DNA of 64,000 bases from contig CP136066.1 in the NCBI GenBank assembly GCA_032622095.1, positions 229,964,961 through 230,028,960 of the forward strand, written 5' to 3'. The stretch comes from Siphonodentalium dalli. Lineage: Eukaryota; Mollusca; Scaphopoda; Gadilida; Siphonodentaliidae. A program made the position numbers and the translations under genes. The notes below the pieces were generated by a model. That model saw only the letters and a list, made by a program, of their open reading frames with translations, did no database searches and was not told the DNA's origin. Below are positions 1-10,720 of the stretch, piece by piece (the stretch's first letter is position 1; each line of letters opens with the position of its first letter).

Positions 1-59
1 ACACATAGCTTTCTGTATCGAAATGCCTGCACAAATCGCCAGACAAAGTAAATTAGGTA

Positions 60-1540
60 GCAATACACGTATTGATAGCAATTTTGGCCAACCTGGGAAG
101 GGGTACTGTACTTCAAACCTATGCTGAGCCATTATCTTTGGCATAGGTCCTATCAGACATGTTTTAATTTCGAAAGAAATTGTAGATGCAATCATATGTC
201 TGTACTTTAGCTTCTTTGTAAACAAGATGTCATTGAGTTATGCCCCTTGGTTTGCATGCACAAAACGCTCAATTTTACCCATTATTTTACTCAAATTGAC
301 TATTTTCAACCCCAAAACAGATCATGACAGAGCGAATGTCAGTAAGTAGGCTTCTTTCACCCGAATAAATCTATGTTAGAGCTGAGAAATATTTGAAATT
401 GATAAAAAGTAATCATATCAATTTGAAAAAAACGTCTTTTAAGCGCAGATGGCAGAATTCAGGAGAGAGATATCGGGCTATTTTCCTGTAACCAATAATA
501 CAGTGTTGGCCTTCACTGAATACGAAAATCCTGTTGCATATCCAATTTTGTGTGTGAACTTTTCCAGTTTGTAAAATAATTAAACCTTCAAACCAGTAAT
601 GACACATTTAACACAGGCTACACTGGCTGGTACGCCCCCAGATACTTATTGTTCTATTTTCCAGACCCCCCTACAACAACCCGATAAATCGTGTACTACT
701 ACCTTAAAGGAAAATAGAGTTATCCTCCAGAGTAACTGATGCATATATAACCACAGCACCACCCTCCCCCAAATGTGAACCGTAATGTTTGTGTTTCACC
801 AATCATAGTAGCCATACAACGCTGAATTTGTTTTTTGCCCTGTGTGAGCATTCAGTGACTTGTCAAGCTGAAATCCATAGTATTTATAGCTTCTGAGACA
901 TAAACTATACGCAAATGCACCTAATATAGAGCACAAAAGTTATCAATACGAAACTGTGAATAGAAACTCACAGACGAAGATAGGAAATATCAAAATTTCA
1001 GTAGATTGTCACTAATTTATCCAGTTTGAAAGTCTCTCAAAGGTAGCAAAACACGATTTCCAGCAATTTTGGCCAAACTGGGAGGGGGTACTGTACTTCA
1101 ACTCTATGCTGAGCCAATACCTTATGCATAGATCCCATCAAGCATGGTTTAGTTTCGCCAGAAATTGTAGGTGTAATCATCTGTCTGTACTTTAGCTTCT
1201 TTGTTCAGTTATGCCCCTTGGTTTGCACGCACAAAACGCTCAATTTTACCCACTTTTTACTCAAATTGACCATTTTCAAACCACAAACATATCATATGAC
1301 AGAGTGAATGACAGTAAATAAGCTTCTTCCCCCTAATAGAAATATTCGAAATAGAAATTTTGTTATCACCCGAATAAATCTATGTGAGAGCTGAGAAATA
1401 TTTGAAATAGATAAAAAGTAATCGTATCAATTCGAAAAAAATGTCTTGCAAGCGCAGATGATATAATTCAGGGGAGAGAAATCTGGCTATTTCCCTGTAA
1501 CAGATAATACAGCGTTGGCCTTCACTGAACACGAAATATC
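60..1540. repeat. non-coding direct duplication, about 1 kb period
   Basis: Sequence from about 60 to 530 recurs from about 1049 to 1540 with mostly substitutions and small indels. Landmarks in both are 'GCAATTTTGGCCAA', 'GTACTGTACTTCAA', 'TATGCCCCTTGGTTTGCA' and 'GTTGGCCTTCACTGAA'. No long open frame is conserved between the copies, so this looks like an old non-coding tandem duplication. The intervening 530-1049 holds nothing I recognise. Confidence 0.8.
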
Positions 1541-1699
1541 CAAATTTTCACTTTTATATCATTCTTCAATTTAAGTGCAACAATTGTATATTTCTACTCT
1601 GAAATGGACCCTATGTATACTAATTGACAAAATATTCCACACAGGTTTTGCTATTTTTCAGACGCATCCCATGGCTGCATTTCTTGTTCAAATAGGTGG

Positions 1700-1845
1700 T
1701 TATCATTTGAAACGTTGAAATACATCATTCCACTTGTCTTTCGGTGTGTAATATAAGTCGGGCTTGTTGAAATGATTAAGTAAATGAGTTCCTTGGTCTT
1801 CATCCGTGTATCATTCGCCCAATGCTCTCACGAACATTTAACGAT
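1700..1845 (-). pseudogene. 3' fragment of HtrL/YibB-like gene
   Basis: About 140 bp closely match the last coding part of the HtrL-like exon that ends at 2285. The two share landmarks such as 'GAAACGTTGAAATACATC', 'TTTCGGTGTGTAATATAAG' and 'CCAATGCTCTCAC'. Only the C-terminal roughly 45 codons are represented and the reading frame carries changes, so this is a partial duplicate, not a gene. It lies immediately downstream of the parent on the same strand, and the two are separated by an AT-rich stretch bearing palindromic hairpins (1881-2225). The duplication was probably local; the hairpin element may mark the breakpoint. Confidence 0.85.
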
Positions 1846-1880
1846 TAACCCTTGCGCTGGCGCAACATTAAAGACCCTGT

Positions 1881-1949
1881 GCCAATGCATTCTCTTATAT
1901 ATGCGAGTCGACCATAGGTCGCCACGCATATATAAGAGAATGCATTGGC
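1881..1949. repeat. near-perfect 69-bp palindrome (copy A)
   Basis: Arms begin and end GCCAATGCATTCTCTTATAT / its reverse complement, and the centre (GTCGACCATAGGTCG) is itself nearly self-complementary, so almost the whole 69 bp can fold as one hairpin. To the right is AT-rich sequence made of repeated 'TTTATAATTTTTTCTTA' units up to about 2160. The same palindrome, reverse-complemented together with its AT-rich flank, occurs at 53540-53607. Confidence 0.9.
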
Positions 1950-2164
1950 CTAACAATTGTTTGTCATTTTTATAATTTTTTCTTATATTCTTCAACAATT
2001 TTATAATTTTTCTTACATTTTATTGCACTTTTTATAATTTTTTCTTATATTCTTTACCAATTTATCATTTTTATAATTTTTTCTTACATTATTTAACAAT
2101 TTTATCATTTGTTTTAATTTTGTCTTACATTTTAAACAATTATAAAAAAATAATATAAAATGTG

Positions 2165-2225
2165 TTAGGCCAAAGCATTCTCTATGGTCGACTCCCATAT
2201 ATAATAGAATGCATTGTACATGGAT
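2165..2225. repeat. degenerate copy of the palindromic hairpin (copy B)
   Basis: GGCCAAAGCATTCTCTATGG...ATATATAATAGAATGCATTG resembles copy A but has lost part of the left arm, so the fold is imperfect. With copy A it brackets a roughly 200-bp AT-rich tract between the two HtrL-like 3' ends. Confidence 0.75.
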
Positions 2226-2284
2226 TTCGCAAAACAAACAGTAAGCTTCCGCCATGAAACGGTTAAGTATATTTCTCTATTCAA

Positions 2285-3084
2285 TCATTTGAAACGTTGA
2301 AATACATCATTCCACTTCCCTTTCGGTGTGTAATATAAGTCGGGTTTGTTGAAATGAACAAGTAAATGAGTTCCTTGGTCGTCATCCGTGAAGCCTTCGT
2401 CCAATGCTCTCACAAACATTTCCTTGAAAGCATAACTCAGTTTTGTGATAGCATTTACATCCCCTCCAAAGAAACCCCCAGCAAACGCTGGCTCGGCTGA
2501 TAGTTTGTAAAACCGGTCCATTTTGTCCCTGAAGGTATCTGGATCCGAAAGCTGAACAAGGAACACTTTCCCATTTTTGTCATTCGCTAAAAGAGGTCGA
2601 GGAGCCCATGCCATGTTTTGAGTAAAAACCCATTTTTCACCATGACCATAACCAGCATCTACCCAGAAAAAGTGCGTTGTATGAAATGGATTTAACTCCG
2701 ATGCTAACTTCGTGAGGCCTGGTTTGCTGTTGGTGGTGACTATATAATTTGGATGGTTCTCTGCTAAGTTTCTTAACTTGTTATCTTTGTTCCATTTACT
2801 CGACTTGAGGATTTCGTCCAATCGCCGCTCGTATATGGACATGTCCTGCTCGCCGTAACTGCTAATGACTATTTTTGTCCTGTTTAAACAATTCCTCCGC
2901 TGATGTAAAACGAAATTAACTCCTTTCGGTTCGATGAAAACCACAATATTGACGTCGTACTGCAGTACAAACGATAGATATCCCAAATACTGTTCGTATC
3001 CTCTATTTTGATTGGACCAGCTTCCTCGGCCGATATCATAAAGTGACGTCACCAATGTGAAACGGCTGCGTTCATCCTCGAGAC
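2285..3084 (-). CDS. HtrL/YibB-like protein, 3' catalytic-domain exon
   Basis: The exon encodes about 266 residues that I recognise as the HtrL/YibB family (Pfam HtrL_YibB). Family landmarks are, near the start, L-V-T-S-L-Y-D-I-G-R-G-S-W; mid-domain, Y-I-V-T-T-N-S-K-P-G-L and W-V-D-A-G-Y-G-H-G; and near the end F-A-G-G-F-F-G-G and D-D-D-Q-G-T-H. The bacterial relative sits in lipopolysaccharide-core loci; the biochemical activity is, to my knowledge, unproven, though a glycosyltransferase-like fold is plausible. A TTACAG acceptor ends at 3085, and the first two exon bases (GT) complete a codon begun by the G that closes the upstream exon at 4957, so the phase matches. The frame is fully open to TGA at 2287-2285. 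The exon itself shows no damage, but its first exon is interrupted by a retrotransposon, so the gene is probably not expressed as an anchored protein unless an alternative first exon exists. Confidence 0.85.
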
Positions 3085-4223
3085 CTGTAATAGTTGTGAA
3101 ATGTAAGGCTCAACATTAAAGACATATTATGTACTTATTCGGATGCGTGAAATTAATAAGTTAGCATTCGGTCGCTATGACAACTGGATGAATATAGCAG
3201 TCTAGTAACATCCGGAAAAATTCAAACAAACAACTACACAGAGCACATCGTCTGAACTACGCGCAATTGTAAATATTTACTTCTCGATTCGGGACGGTAC
3301 TATCTGCTAACGAAAACGATTTCGCCATCGAGAGTCACTGTATTTAATTAATATATAAGAATGGCGGTGTTTGTTGTCAATGTGGATATAATATTTATAA
3401 AAAAATACTACTTTGAGCAAGATTATTCTCCATTTCTATTTGATCACCATACCGGAGTGTTTCACATTACTATAACTAATAACAACTATGGAGAATCACG
3501 TGGTTTCAAGGTTGGGGAGTACCAAGCATTCAAAATGGCCGAGGCGAGTACAAACGCACAAAAACATAATTTATGAGAATCTGACACAAAATATAGTATT
3601 TTGACTGTTACGAGCAAATACTAGTTTATTTTTAAAACAAGTGGTTACCTTATTTGTTCGGAAATACTGAGTAGTTTTCTATAACATTCTGACCAATGTT
3701 TCCAGTCGGAGGTTCGTGGAATACACCAGTCCATACATCTATAGGAGAATCCTTCGACTGACAGCTTTTGTCAGAATGTTAGAGCAAACAACTGTGAGTT
3801 TGGACACAAATGAGATAGCAGCTTGTTTGAAAAATATGATAGCGTATTCTCATAGATGCCAAGATACTACTCATCAACTCGAAACCACGTGATTAAAATT
3901 TAATAACGGTAAAGAAACTAAAATTAAAAAATGAGAACAATTTCAATCTATACTAGGTGTTAAAATTCCATCGAATGTTGTGCTGGATTCAGCTTTACAC
4001 AGATTCATACACAAATATTGTTCATGGATTGGTGCGATTTCATCGGCCGAAGAGTGTGAACCGGTTTACGAGTGTGCCCCGTCAGATGTCACATTTATAT
4101 TGTATTGACAATTCAAGATTTTTTTATTAATTTGTTTTATTCGGATCAACATAAGAACATAACATGACACACATGAATTATAAATGCATGGAATATGAGT
4201 TATAAAAGTATGGAATTACAATT

Positions 4224-4418
4224 TTGACTGTTTTGTTTAAGTTAGTTAGTGTGGATATAGGCATGATGCTTTTCAGAAATCCAGATTACGAACCAACTCT
4301 CAGGAATTCGCCTTTTACATCCGATCACATTGTAGATATGGAGAAGGCTGCTAGGTGGAATAAACAGAATCAGAACAGACGAGCGAAAAGACGGGAGAGA
4401 AAATATAATATAACTTAA
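4224..4418 (+). CDS. small unassigned ORF with a basic NRRAKRR tail
   Basis: This 64-residue frame lies inside the intron of the HtrL-like gene on the opposite strand. Its second half contains F-T-S-D-H...M-E-K-A-A and then Q-N-R-R-A-K-R-R-E-R-K, which is reminiscent of the start of helix 1 and the recognition helix of a paired-type homeodomain with the middle missing. The key W-F before Q-N is absent and the total is too short for a homeodomain. It could be a relic, or chance in a lysine/arginine-rich frame. No splice sites are convincing, so I keep it as a low-confidence hypothetical. Confidence 0.15.
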   Translation: MTVLFKLVSVDIGMMLFRNPDYEPTLRNSPFTSDHIVDMEKAARWNKQNQNRRAKRRERKYNIT

Positions 4419-4596
4419 TATATATGCAAGTCTAAAAATAATGTGCTGGTCGTCAGCTAATTAGCTAATCAAGTAAACAAATTCCATATCAATTCCATTT
4501 TTGTTTCGGACAAATGGTATAATTCGAATAAAATTTATATGACAATAAACGGTATGGGTTATTAACCAACGATTACACTTTTATTTATTTCATTAA

Positions 4597-4771
4597 ATGG
4601 TGCGGTATGCTCTTTGTTATGGAGTTATTCATACACGTGGGTGCATTGAAAGTGGATAAAGCGGCCATACTTGATAGATAACGCTGATACTGTAAATTGA
4701 TTATGGTGACCGCCTTATCTATCGCGTATCAATGCACGTTTGTGAATACTACAGAAAAGCGTATACCACAT
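4597..4771. repeat. imperfect foldback, possible MITE
   Basis: ATGGTGCGGTATGCTCTTTG at the left is approximately the reverse complement of the right end (AAGCGTATACCACAT). Further in, GTGCATTGA...GGATAAAGCGGCCAT pairs with GTGACCGCCTTATCTATCGC...TCAATGCAC. Arms of about 80 bp pair with many mismatches. There is no coding potential, and the size and structure suit an old miniature inverted-repeat element within the intron. Confidence 0.5.
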
Positions 4772-4956
4772 TAGATTAGAGTCATGTGTGTTTCTCCAGA
4801 AAAACTTGGAAGTGTCATGTTTAAGTGTCCAATTGATGAAAATGCATAGTTCTACATAGTGTGAATAATAATCAATAAAAATGGATCATTTATAAATTAG
4901 CATATCTTATTCACTTACCTATAAACTAAAAGAAGTAGTAGAAATCGAACACAAAC

Positions 4957-5162
4957 CTGAAGTGGGCATGCACGGTTTTCCCAGCGAGGTATTTGGGTTG
5001 AGGAGGTGTGTGTTGTTACCTATCACCCGTGCTAACCATCGCCTCATATTTCCCTGCGTTCGTTCGTTTTCATCCAGCAGTCGACTTGGAATCAATACGA
5101 CTCCGCTGTCAACGTAATCGTCTTTCCGAGATTTAGACCCCATGCCGTCTGAGCTGGTTATG
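4957..5162 (-). pseudogene. HtrL-like first exon, downstream (stem) part
   Basis: Reading on the minus strand, this continues the anchor exon: I-T-S-S-D-G-M-G-S-K-S-R-K-D-D-Y-V-D-S-G, then a stem of about 50 residues ending P-T-S before the splice donor G|GTTTGT at 4957/4956. The same N-terminal residues are joined directly to a hydrophobic anchor in the copy at 10721-10885, which shows that the 640 bp at 5163-5802 is an insertion. In this family a stem between a membrane anchor and a lumenal catalytic domain would be expected for a Golgi/ER type II protein (inference). Confidence 0.75.
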
Positions 5163-5802
5163 ATAAGATAAGATAAGATAAGATGATTTATTGCAATACA
5201 CCAATGGAGGCAGTTGCAAATAACAGTTAAAACATGAACAGTTACACATCCATTAAAATAAAATACATGTAATAGTCATATGTACGATAAATAATCATTA
5301 GTATTTGAAATTAACACTTTCAACGTTTATGTCCCCATGTTGACATTCTGTCTTTTTAGAAAGAATAACCGGATCATGTTGCACACGAAATTGGTTATTT
5401 GTTTGTCCTTGTTTTTCATTATAAAGATGAACTTACCATCATCACTCATGTTTATGGAATCTATGCTATAATTTTGAGCAATATTAAACAAGTCTTTTCT
5501 AGAGTCAGTGTACGCACTGCATTCCATAATAAAATGTTTTTCTGTTTCAACTTTAAGTTCATCACACATGTCACACATTCTGTCTTTTAATGGCGCCTTC
5601 GGTTGCGTGTGTCGACCCTTTTCTATAGCTACAATATGATTGCTAACACGTAGTCGAGTGAACATCTCTCTTGCCCCGGACGATCGAACGTGCATCAGGT
5701 ACGGGTCTATGCCATAATTGTCTTTGAAAGTTCTGTAAGTTCGCAGTTTATTAGCAGTCTTTTTAAAACTTATTTATATGTTCTGATTTTAACTTTTCAA
5801 TT
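5163..5802 (-). mobile_element. 5'-truncated non-LTR retrotransposon inserted in an exon
   Basis: On the minus strand a frame of about 140 residues runs from about 5760 to a stop at 5327. It has the C-terminal signature of invertebrate non-LTR reverse transcriptase ORF2: K-L-R-T-Y near the start, L-R-V-S-N-H-I-V-A-I-E-K-G-R-H, then C-D-M-C with a downstream H-F-I-M-E-C zinc-binding-like pattern. A 3' UTR follows and ends in a (TTATC)n tail at 5163-5184. The element is 5'-truncated, as is usual for target-primed insertion, and lacks the endonuclease and the polymerase core. Its boundaries are defined by comparison with the uninterrupted exon copy at 10721-10885. No clear target-site duplication is visible. 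Confidence 0.85.
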
Positions 5803-5865
5803 ATATAAAGATAACACAGTAAACATACCCGCTAAGCACAGGACAACGACCAACAGGTTGTTCAT
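5803..5865 (-). pseudogene. HtrL-like first exon, start codon and membrane anchor
   Basis: ATG at 5865-5863 is followed by N-N-L-L-V-V-V-L-C-L-A-G-M-F-T-V-L-S-L-Y, one hydrophobic segment of about 18 residues near the N-terminus. This is typical of the signal anchor of a type II Golgi/ER enzyme. The frame runs into the inserted retrotransposon within two codons and stops. The same anchor is seen intact in the copy at 10885, whose next codons match 5162 downward. No promoter could be identified upstream. Confidence 0.75.
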
Positions 5866-5869
5866 ATGG

Positions 5870-7740
5870 GTAATCAAAATTGGTAAGTGGGTGTCTACCA
5901 GGTAATTATAACACGAGTCCAGGGTGGATGGGCACCAAACCTAGCACATCAGAATGACAGAAACCAAGTCAGAGTGATGCACTGGCAGGTTGACCGATAA
6001 GCCTGTTTGAAAGTCAAATAAGGAGTAAAGAAAGAACGGCTAAAAACATATTTGTCATAAGAATTTTTCACAAAATACTGTTAGGCCCAAAATGTACGGG
6101 CAACATGGAAGGTGCATACTTGTTTGATTCATCATATATATAGACGTCCTTTAAAATTATTTGGATTTGTTACAATATTATAAGTCCAATTTATAGTGTT
6201 ATAATGTCCGATATCCATATTATTATGTATATAAATGGTGCAGTAATTCATGTGTATGGAATAGATTATATAAAGTGGTAGTCTAGTTTCCCGCAAATTT
6301 AGAAACAATCAGCTATATATGACACGGAAAAGGGTTATAAAGCTTATTTCATATAAAACGCAATATATATTAGTAAAACGCTCTTTATTGTGACCTAGTT
6401 ATCTCATATCGTTGATATACGCGCCAAAGTCCAGTATATATACACGTCCCCATTCAACCGTTCAGTGTTTTAAGTAATATATGTGGATGCCAACCACACC
6501 ACCAGTTTCCGAATTACACATATAGTTAACGCAAATCTTATAAGACGTATCCAAGTTGGAACATACTTCACAAGTGTAGATTGTTAGCTCAGTATTCGGA
6601 ACATACATACATGGGGCTAGTATGTAAAAGTATGATGGGCATGTACGTTATGGGTGGTCTATACCATTTTATTATAACTCCCACTGCAGGGGGGGGCGGA
6701 ACAAAGTTTTTTTCCGGGCACGTATGCCGGGGTGGGTTGGTGGTCGATAGGACCAACAAACAATTTTTTCCGCAACTCAAACATATTTTTCTTGCCAGTC
6801 TTTTTGACTGTTTTTGCAATGAATTTGGCTTAAAAACATCTATATGTCAATATTAACATAAATTTTTTTTGACAAAGTTCATGATGAGCAGACAAACAGT
6901 GTAGCCTGTAGCCCATGCTAATGGATTGAATTTTGAAATCCAAGATGGCTGCTGGCAGCCATGGTTTTTTTTTTACCGAATTACCCCAAAATGACTTGTT
7001 CCTATTTACTTGTCAATGTTAACATCCATGACTAATAGTAAGCACAGGATTTCATATACAGCTGTTTACAGTGAACTCCCCCCCGCAAATCTTTGTTTTA
7101 GTGTTAAAAAACTGTCGAAAACGGAAAAAAAACCCACATGCATAAGCGAGGATATACCAGTATATGTGCCTTTTTTAGTCTTATAAAAATACTATATATA
7201 TGCGTATTTCCATCAAATAAGATTCACTTTGGCCTTATATCGTGGTGTGATTATGATTAATTTCACTCCAGATATCTACAAGGGTTCATCGAAAGAGTGG
7301 GTCTTATAGTCAGCAATTGTGTGTATAAATTAGGTCAATCAAACATAAGGTCATGTGAGAAATCAGAGGTTCACAATGCAAACAAACTACGAGCTCACCA
7401 CCTCAGACTTAAAACCTAAAAAAAAACTTTGAAAAGCCTTTTCTTTTGAACAAATTATTATAAAATATAAACTCCAACATCAAACTGAGAGTATTCAAAA
7501 GTCAAGATTGTTGGTTGTTGTCGGGAGGGGAGTATTTTACTGAAATTAACCATCATATTATTGACGCTGTGTGCGCAATCCGATTGAGATGTGTTAGCTT
7601 GTCGATTTCATCATGCTAATGTCATTCAAAAATGTCATCATGTCGATTTCAACGAAACTCGACGAACAACGTCATCACGTAGCTTTCACCATCGCCCCAA
7701 TTCTCAATAACCTGAATGTATCTTTTGCTTTGTTAATATG
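5870..7740. other. AT-rich stretch without recognised genes
   Basis: I see no convincing exons. A G-rich patch (GGGGGGGCGG, about 6690), a short 'CCAAGATGGCTGCTGG' stretch near 6940 of the same flavour as the foldback arms at 19-24 kb, and AT microsatellite patches are the only landmarks. Confidence 0.5.
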
Positions 7741-7744
7741 TGTC

Positions 7745-8330
7745 GGATAAATCGGGGACAACCGGGATCGTGTGCGCCTAACTTTGGATCGGTTTTTGTC
7801 GGATCCGATTTAATCGGACGGATCAAACTGCTCGTGACGATGGCAACGCGCGTGTTTTTATTGTCACATGACAAGAAATGTCGGAATAGTTAGCGGCGAC
7901 CGCTATTCGATATTAAATCAAGAATTCGGATCGATCGACAAGGAACAACGGCTGGTAAACATGTGGGCAGAAAATGAGTTCCTGTATAATAATCGCAACA
8001 AGAGGGTGGCAGCTGTGGAAATTTCTATTACGCCAATTTACGGCTATTGCTCGTGACCTCAATATATTATTAATATATTTATTTTATTTATTATTAATAA
8101 ATATTAGTCTTTAGAAATACATATTAATATAAACCACCATGACTAGCTATAGTAACTGGCTAGATAAGCTGACCAAACTGGTGGGCTATATATACTACAG
8201 TGACCATAGCATTCATATGAACGGAGTGAAAATCCGACTCGTGTGCGCTGCCCCCCGATTTTATCAGGCCGGATTTATCCGGCAGCCGGATTTAACCGAG
8301 CACAATCGGGATCGTGTGCGCCGACACTAA
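7745..8330 (+). other. possible transposon relic: MADF-like ORF between repeated GC motifs
   Basis: A 62-residue frame (7868-8056) contains R-L-V-N-M-W-A-E-N-E-F-L-Y-N followed by a basic stretch. This resembles the start of a MADF DNA-binding domain, a type of accessory protein known from PIF/Harbinger transposons. The motif CGGGATCGTGTGCGCC occurs before it (about 7765-7780) and again after it (about 8308-8323), with CTCGTGTGCGCT and several GGATTTATCCGG/GGATCCGATTTAATCGG blocks around. The two end motifs are in the same orientation, so they are not simple terminal inverted repeats. No transposase is present. The family assignment is tentative. Confidence 0.3.
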
Positions 8331-8929
8331 GTGTGTGTTTCTTGTCGATATCTAAGGATTATGAGATTCACGTATGTACTATGTAATAATATGACCACAC
8401 GCTAGCGCAATAACGAAGCAAAGCTAAACCACTCACACGAGGGTAGCTGTGGCTTTTAATTTATTTTTGTTATCGAAATTAGTTTATAGATTCCCTGGTA
8501 TTCATACTAAAATAAGATTCACATAAACTTGTTTCCTGGGGTGATTATAATTAATTACACTCCGAACACAACGGTTCGTCGAAAGAATGGACCCCAATCG
8601 TAATTTAGAGTATAAATTAGGCCAATCGTACTTCCGGGTAGTCTTTATTGACAGCTAGACTATACATGGCCTCAACGTGAAAATAGTTCTACCTTGTGAG
8701 AGGGGAACTGGAGTATTTTTACTGAATTTAAGCAATATATGTGTTGACGCTGGGAAAAGCGCTGCGGCTGAGATACTGTATGGAGAAGCGTGTCCATTTC
8801 ATAGCTGTTCATTTCATTCATAAGATGAACAACGACAACAACAATATGCCGATACCAGTCTGATACATTATACATTATCATAAGATTATACTGTCACAGT
8901 TTGAACTCTGAACCCAGTGTCGTAAATGT

Positions 8930-9560
8930 AAGCATTATTATGCAACAGTTGCTATAACAGCAACAAATAAATGGGAACAAAAGGATAATTTTCCACTATT
9001 GTTGTACATATGAACATTATACCGTAACAGCTGCAAATGAATGGGAATCCACAGTTAATTGTATACTGTTACAGTCAGAGACCGTAACAGCTACAAATTA
9101 ATGGGAATCATCAATGAATTTATGCTGTTACAGTTAGAAACAATGTAAACAATATACTTTAACAGCAACAAATGAATGGGAATCATTAAATGATTTTACA
9201 AGGTTACAGTTTGAAACCATAGGTGTATTTTTTGTACATGTAAAAATTACAACTACAAACGAATAGGAATCCACTGTTAATGTTATACTGTTACAGTCAG
9301 AAACCATTGTATTGCATGCAGCCATTATACCATAGCAGCTACAAATGAATGGGGGTCATCAATTAATTTATACTGTAGCAGTTAGTAACAATGTAAACAT
9401 TATACTGTAACAGCAACAAATGAATGGGAATCCATAATTAATTTTACAATGTTACAGTTGGAAACCATAGGTGTATATTTGTACACATCATACTGTAACA
9501 GCTAAAAATTAATGGAAACCTACAAATAAATTTACAAATAAGTTTTACAGTAACAGTTGC
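8930..9560. repeat. minisatellite, AACAGC(T/A)ACAAATGAATGGGA family
   Basis: At least eight degenerate copies of AACAGCAACAAATGAATGGG alternate with GTTACAGTTAGAAACCAT and GTACATAT/ATTATACTGT blocks, spaced roughly 60-90 bp apart. Frames inside it are products of the repeat. Confidence 0.85.
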
Positions 9561-10454
9561 ATGTGTTTATGAATAGGACTCCACACACAATTTCTAGGTA
9601 TTTAAAAAAAAAATATCTGTGGAACTTCAGCCGAGAAGCATATATAGTTCTATAATCAGTACATTGATAATGAAACAAGGAAACACACAGAGTCATTTTC
9701 GATTCTGGCTACTTTATTCAAAACATCCAAACGACCTTAGCGTCTCGTGCGAAATAGCGTAGTCGCGTGGGGAGTCACGACGTCACAATACATGTGTTTT
9801 AACTTTCTGTGTACTGATCCTAAATTGCCTATTTCTCCTTTCTGGATAATAACACAAACAGATAAACGAGAAATGGCCTTTAATCGAGTATATTAAAGAT
9901 TCCATATTTACTGCGTACAAGCCCCGTATATATATGCATACGATCGCACAAAATGGTCATGAAATCCGAGTCCACCAACAAACTATCTCAGGAATTGAAG
10001 TTATATACCATAATTAAACTGTTCTTATCGGTTATATAGTTTAATGTCAGTAAATGTTCCTCATTGCAATACAATTCCGAGTTATGTGCACATGTTATAA
10101 TATATATATTTACATACTAAGTGTTGTCATCACTAAATCCAGCATTCTGATTGGTCGGCGCCCACGTGGCTAGTTGCAGTTATTTCTCGGTGAATGCGTA
10201 ACGGCTCATAACACCAAGCTCATAACACCATCGATGCGTCATTGGGTTTGGAAAGACGAACGCGTAATGTTTTGGGCGCATTTGGACTCGCGCGGGATTG
10301 ACTTAATACATCATCGGGTTTCAATATAAAGAGAAATTGTTCCTATTAACTTTTGCCAAGGGTGCACTTGGGTATTTTGGGCTGTTTTTGTCACGATACA
10401 CTTTTCGATTTAAATACATTTACAAAAGTGGCTTTTTTCGCTAAATGTATATAA
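9560..10454. other. unassigned unique sequence
   Basis: I found no exon, repeat or RNA gene here. 10140-10320 is noticeably richer in CpG (for example GGTCGGCGCCCACGTGG) and contains CTGATTGGTC, a CCAAT-box-like motif, but no associated gene is evident. Confidence 0.4.
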
Positions 10455-10619
10455 ATATAAGGATTAACTGTCATGTGGACTATTTTTATGGAGATGTAAC
10501 CGTGAGGTAAGTGGTCATAACTTGTATGTAAAACCCTTCGGGTTTTACACAAGTTATGTCCACTTACCTCACGGTTACATCTCCATAAAAACAGTACACA
10601 TGACAGTTAATCCTTATAT
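10455..10619. repeat. near-perfect 165-bp palindrome with 3-nt loop
   Basis: The left arm from ATATAAGGATTAACTGTCAT to GTAAAACCC is mirrored by GGGTTTTAC... to CAGTTAATCCTTATAT, with TTC at 10537-10539 as the loop. About 80 bp per arm pair, with only a few mismatches. The element is non-coding and has the form of a foldback MITE. Such hairpins are often unstable in cloning and assembly. Confidence 0.92.
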
Positions 10620-10720
10620 AAGGTCGTAAGCGGGAGATGCCGGACGACAGTGAAACCGTCAGAATTTCCGTGTATACTCGTATCCAATATCGTTATATTT
10701 CTATTAATATTTTAGTAGTC

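Larger units (their letters stand above)
3085..4956 (-). other. intron of the HtrL-like gene
   Basis: It is bounded on the minus strand by a GTTTGT donor (4956 downward) and a TTACAG acceptor (ending 3085). Removing it joins the two HtrL-like exons in phase 1 (G|GT). Inside are an imperfect foldback at 4597-4771 and a short plus-strand frame at 4224-4418; otherwise I see only unique AT-rich sequence. Confidence 0.7.
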
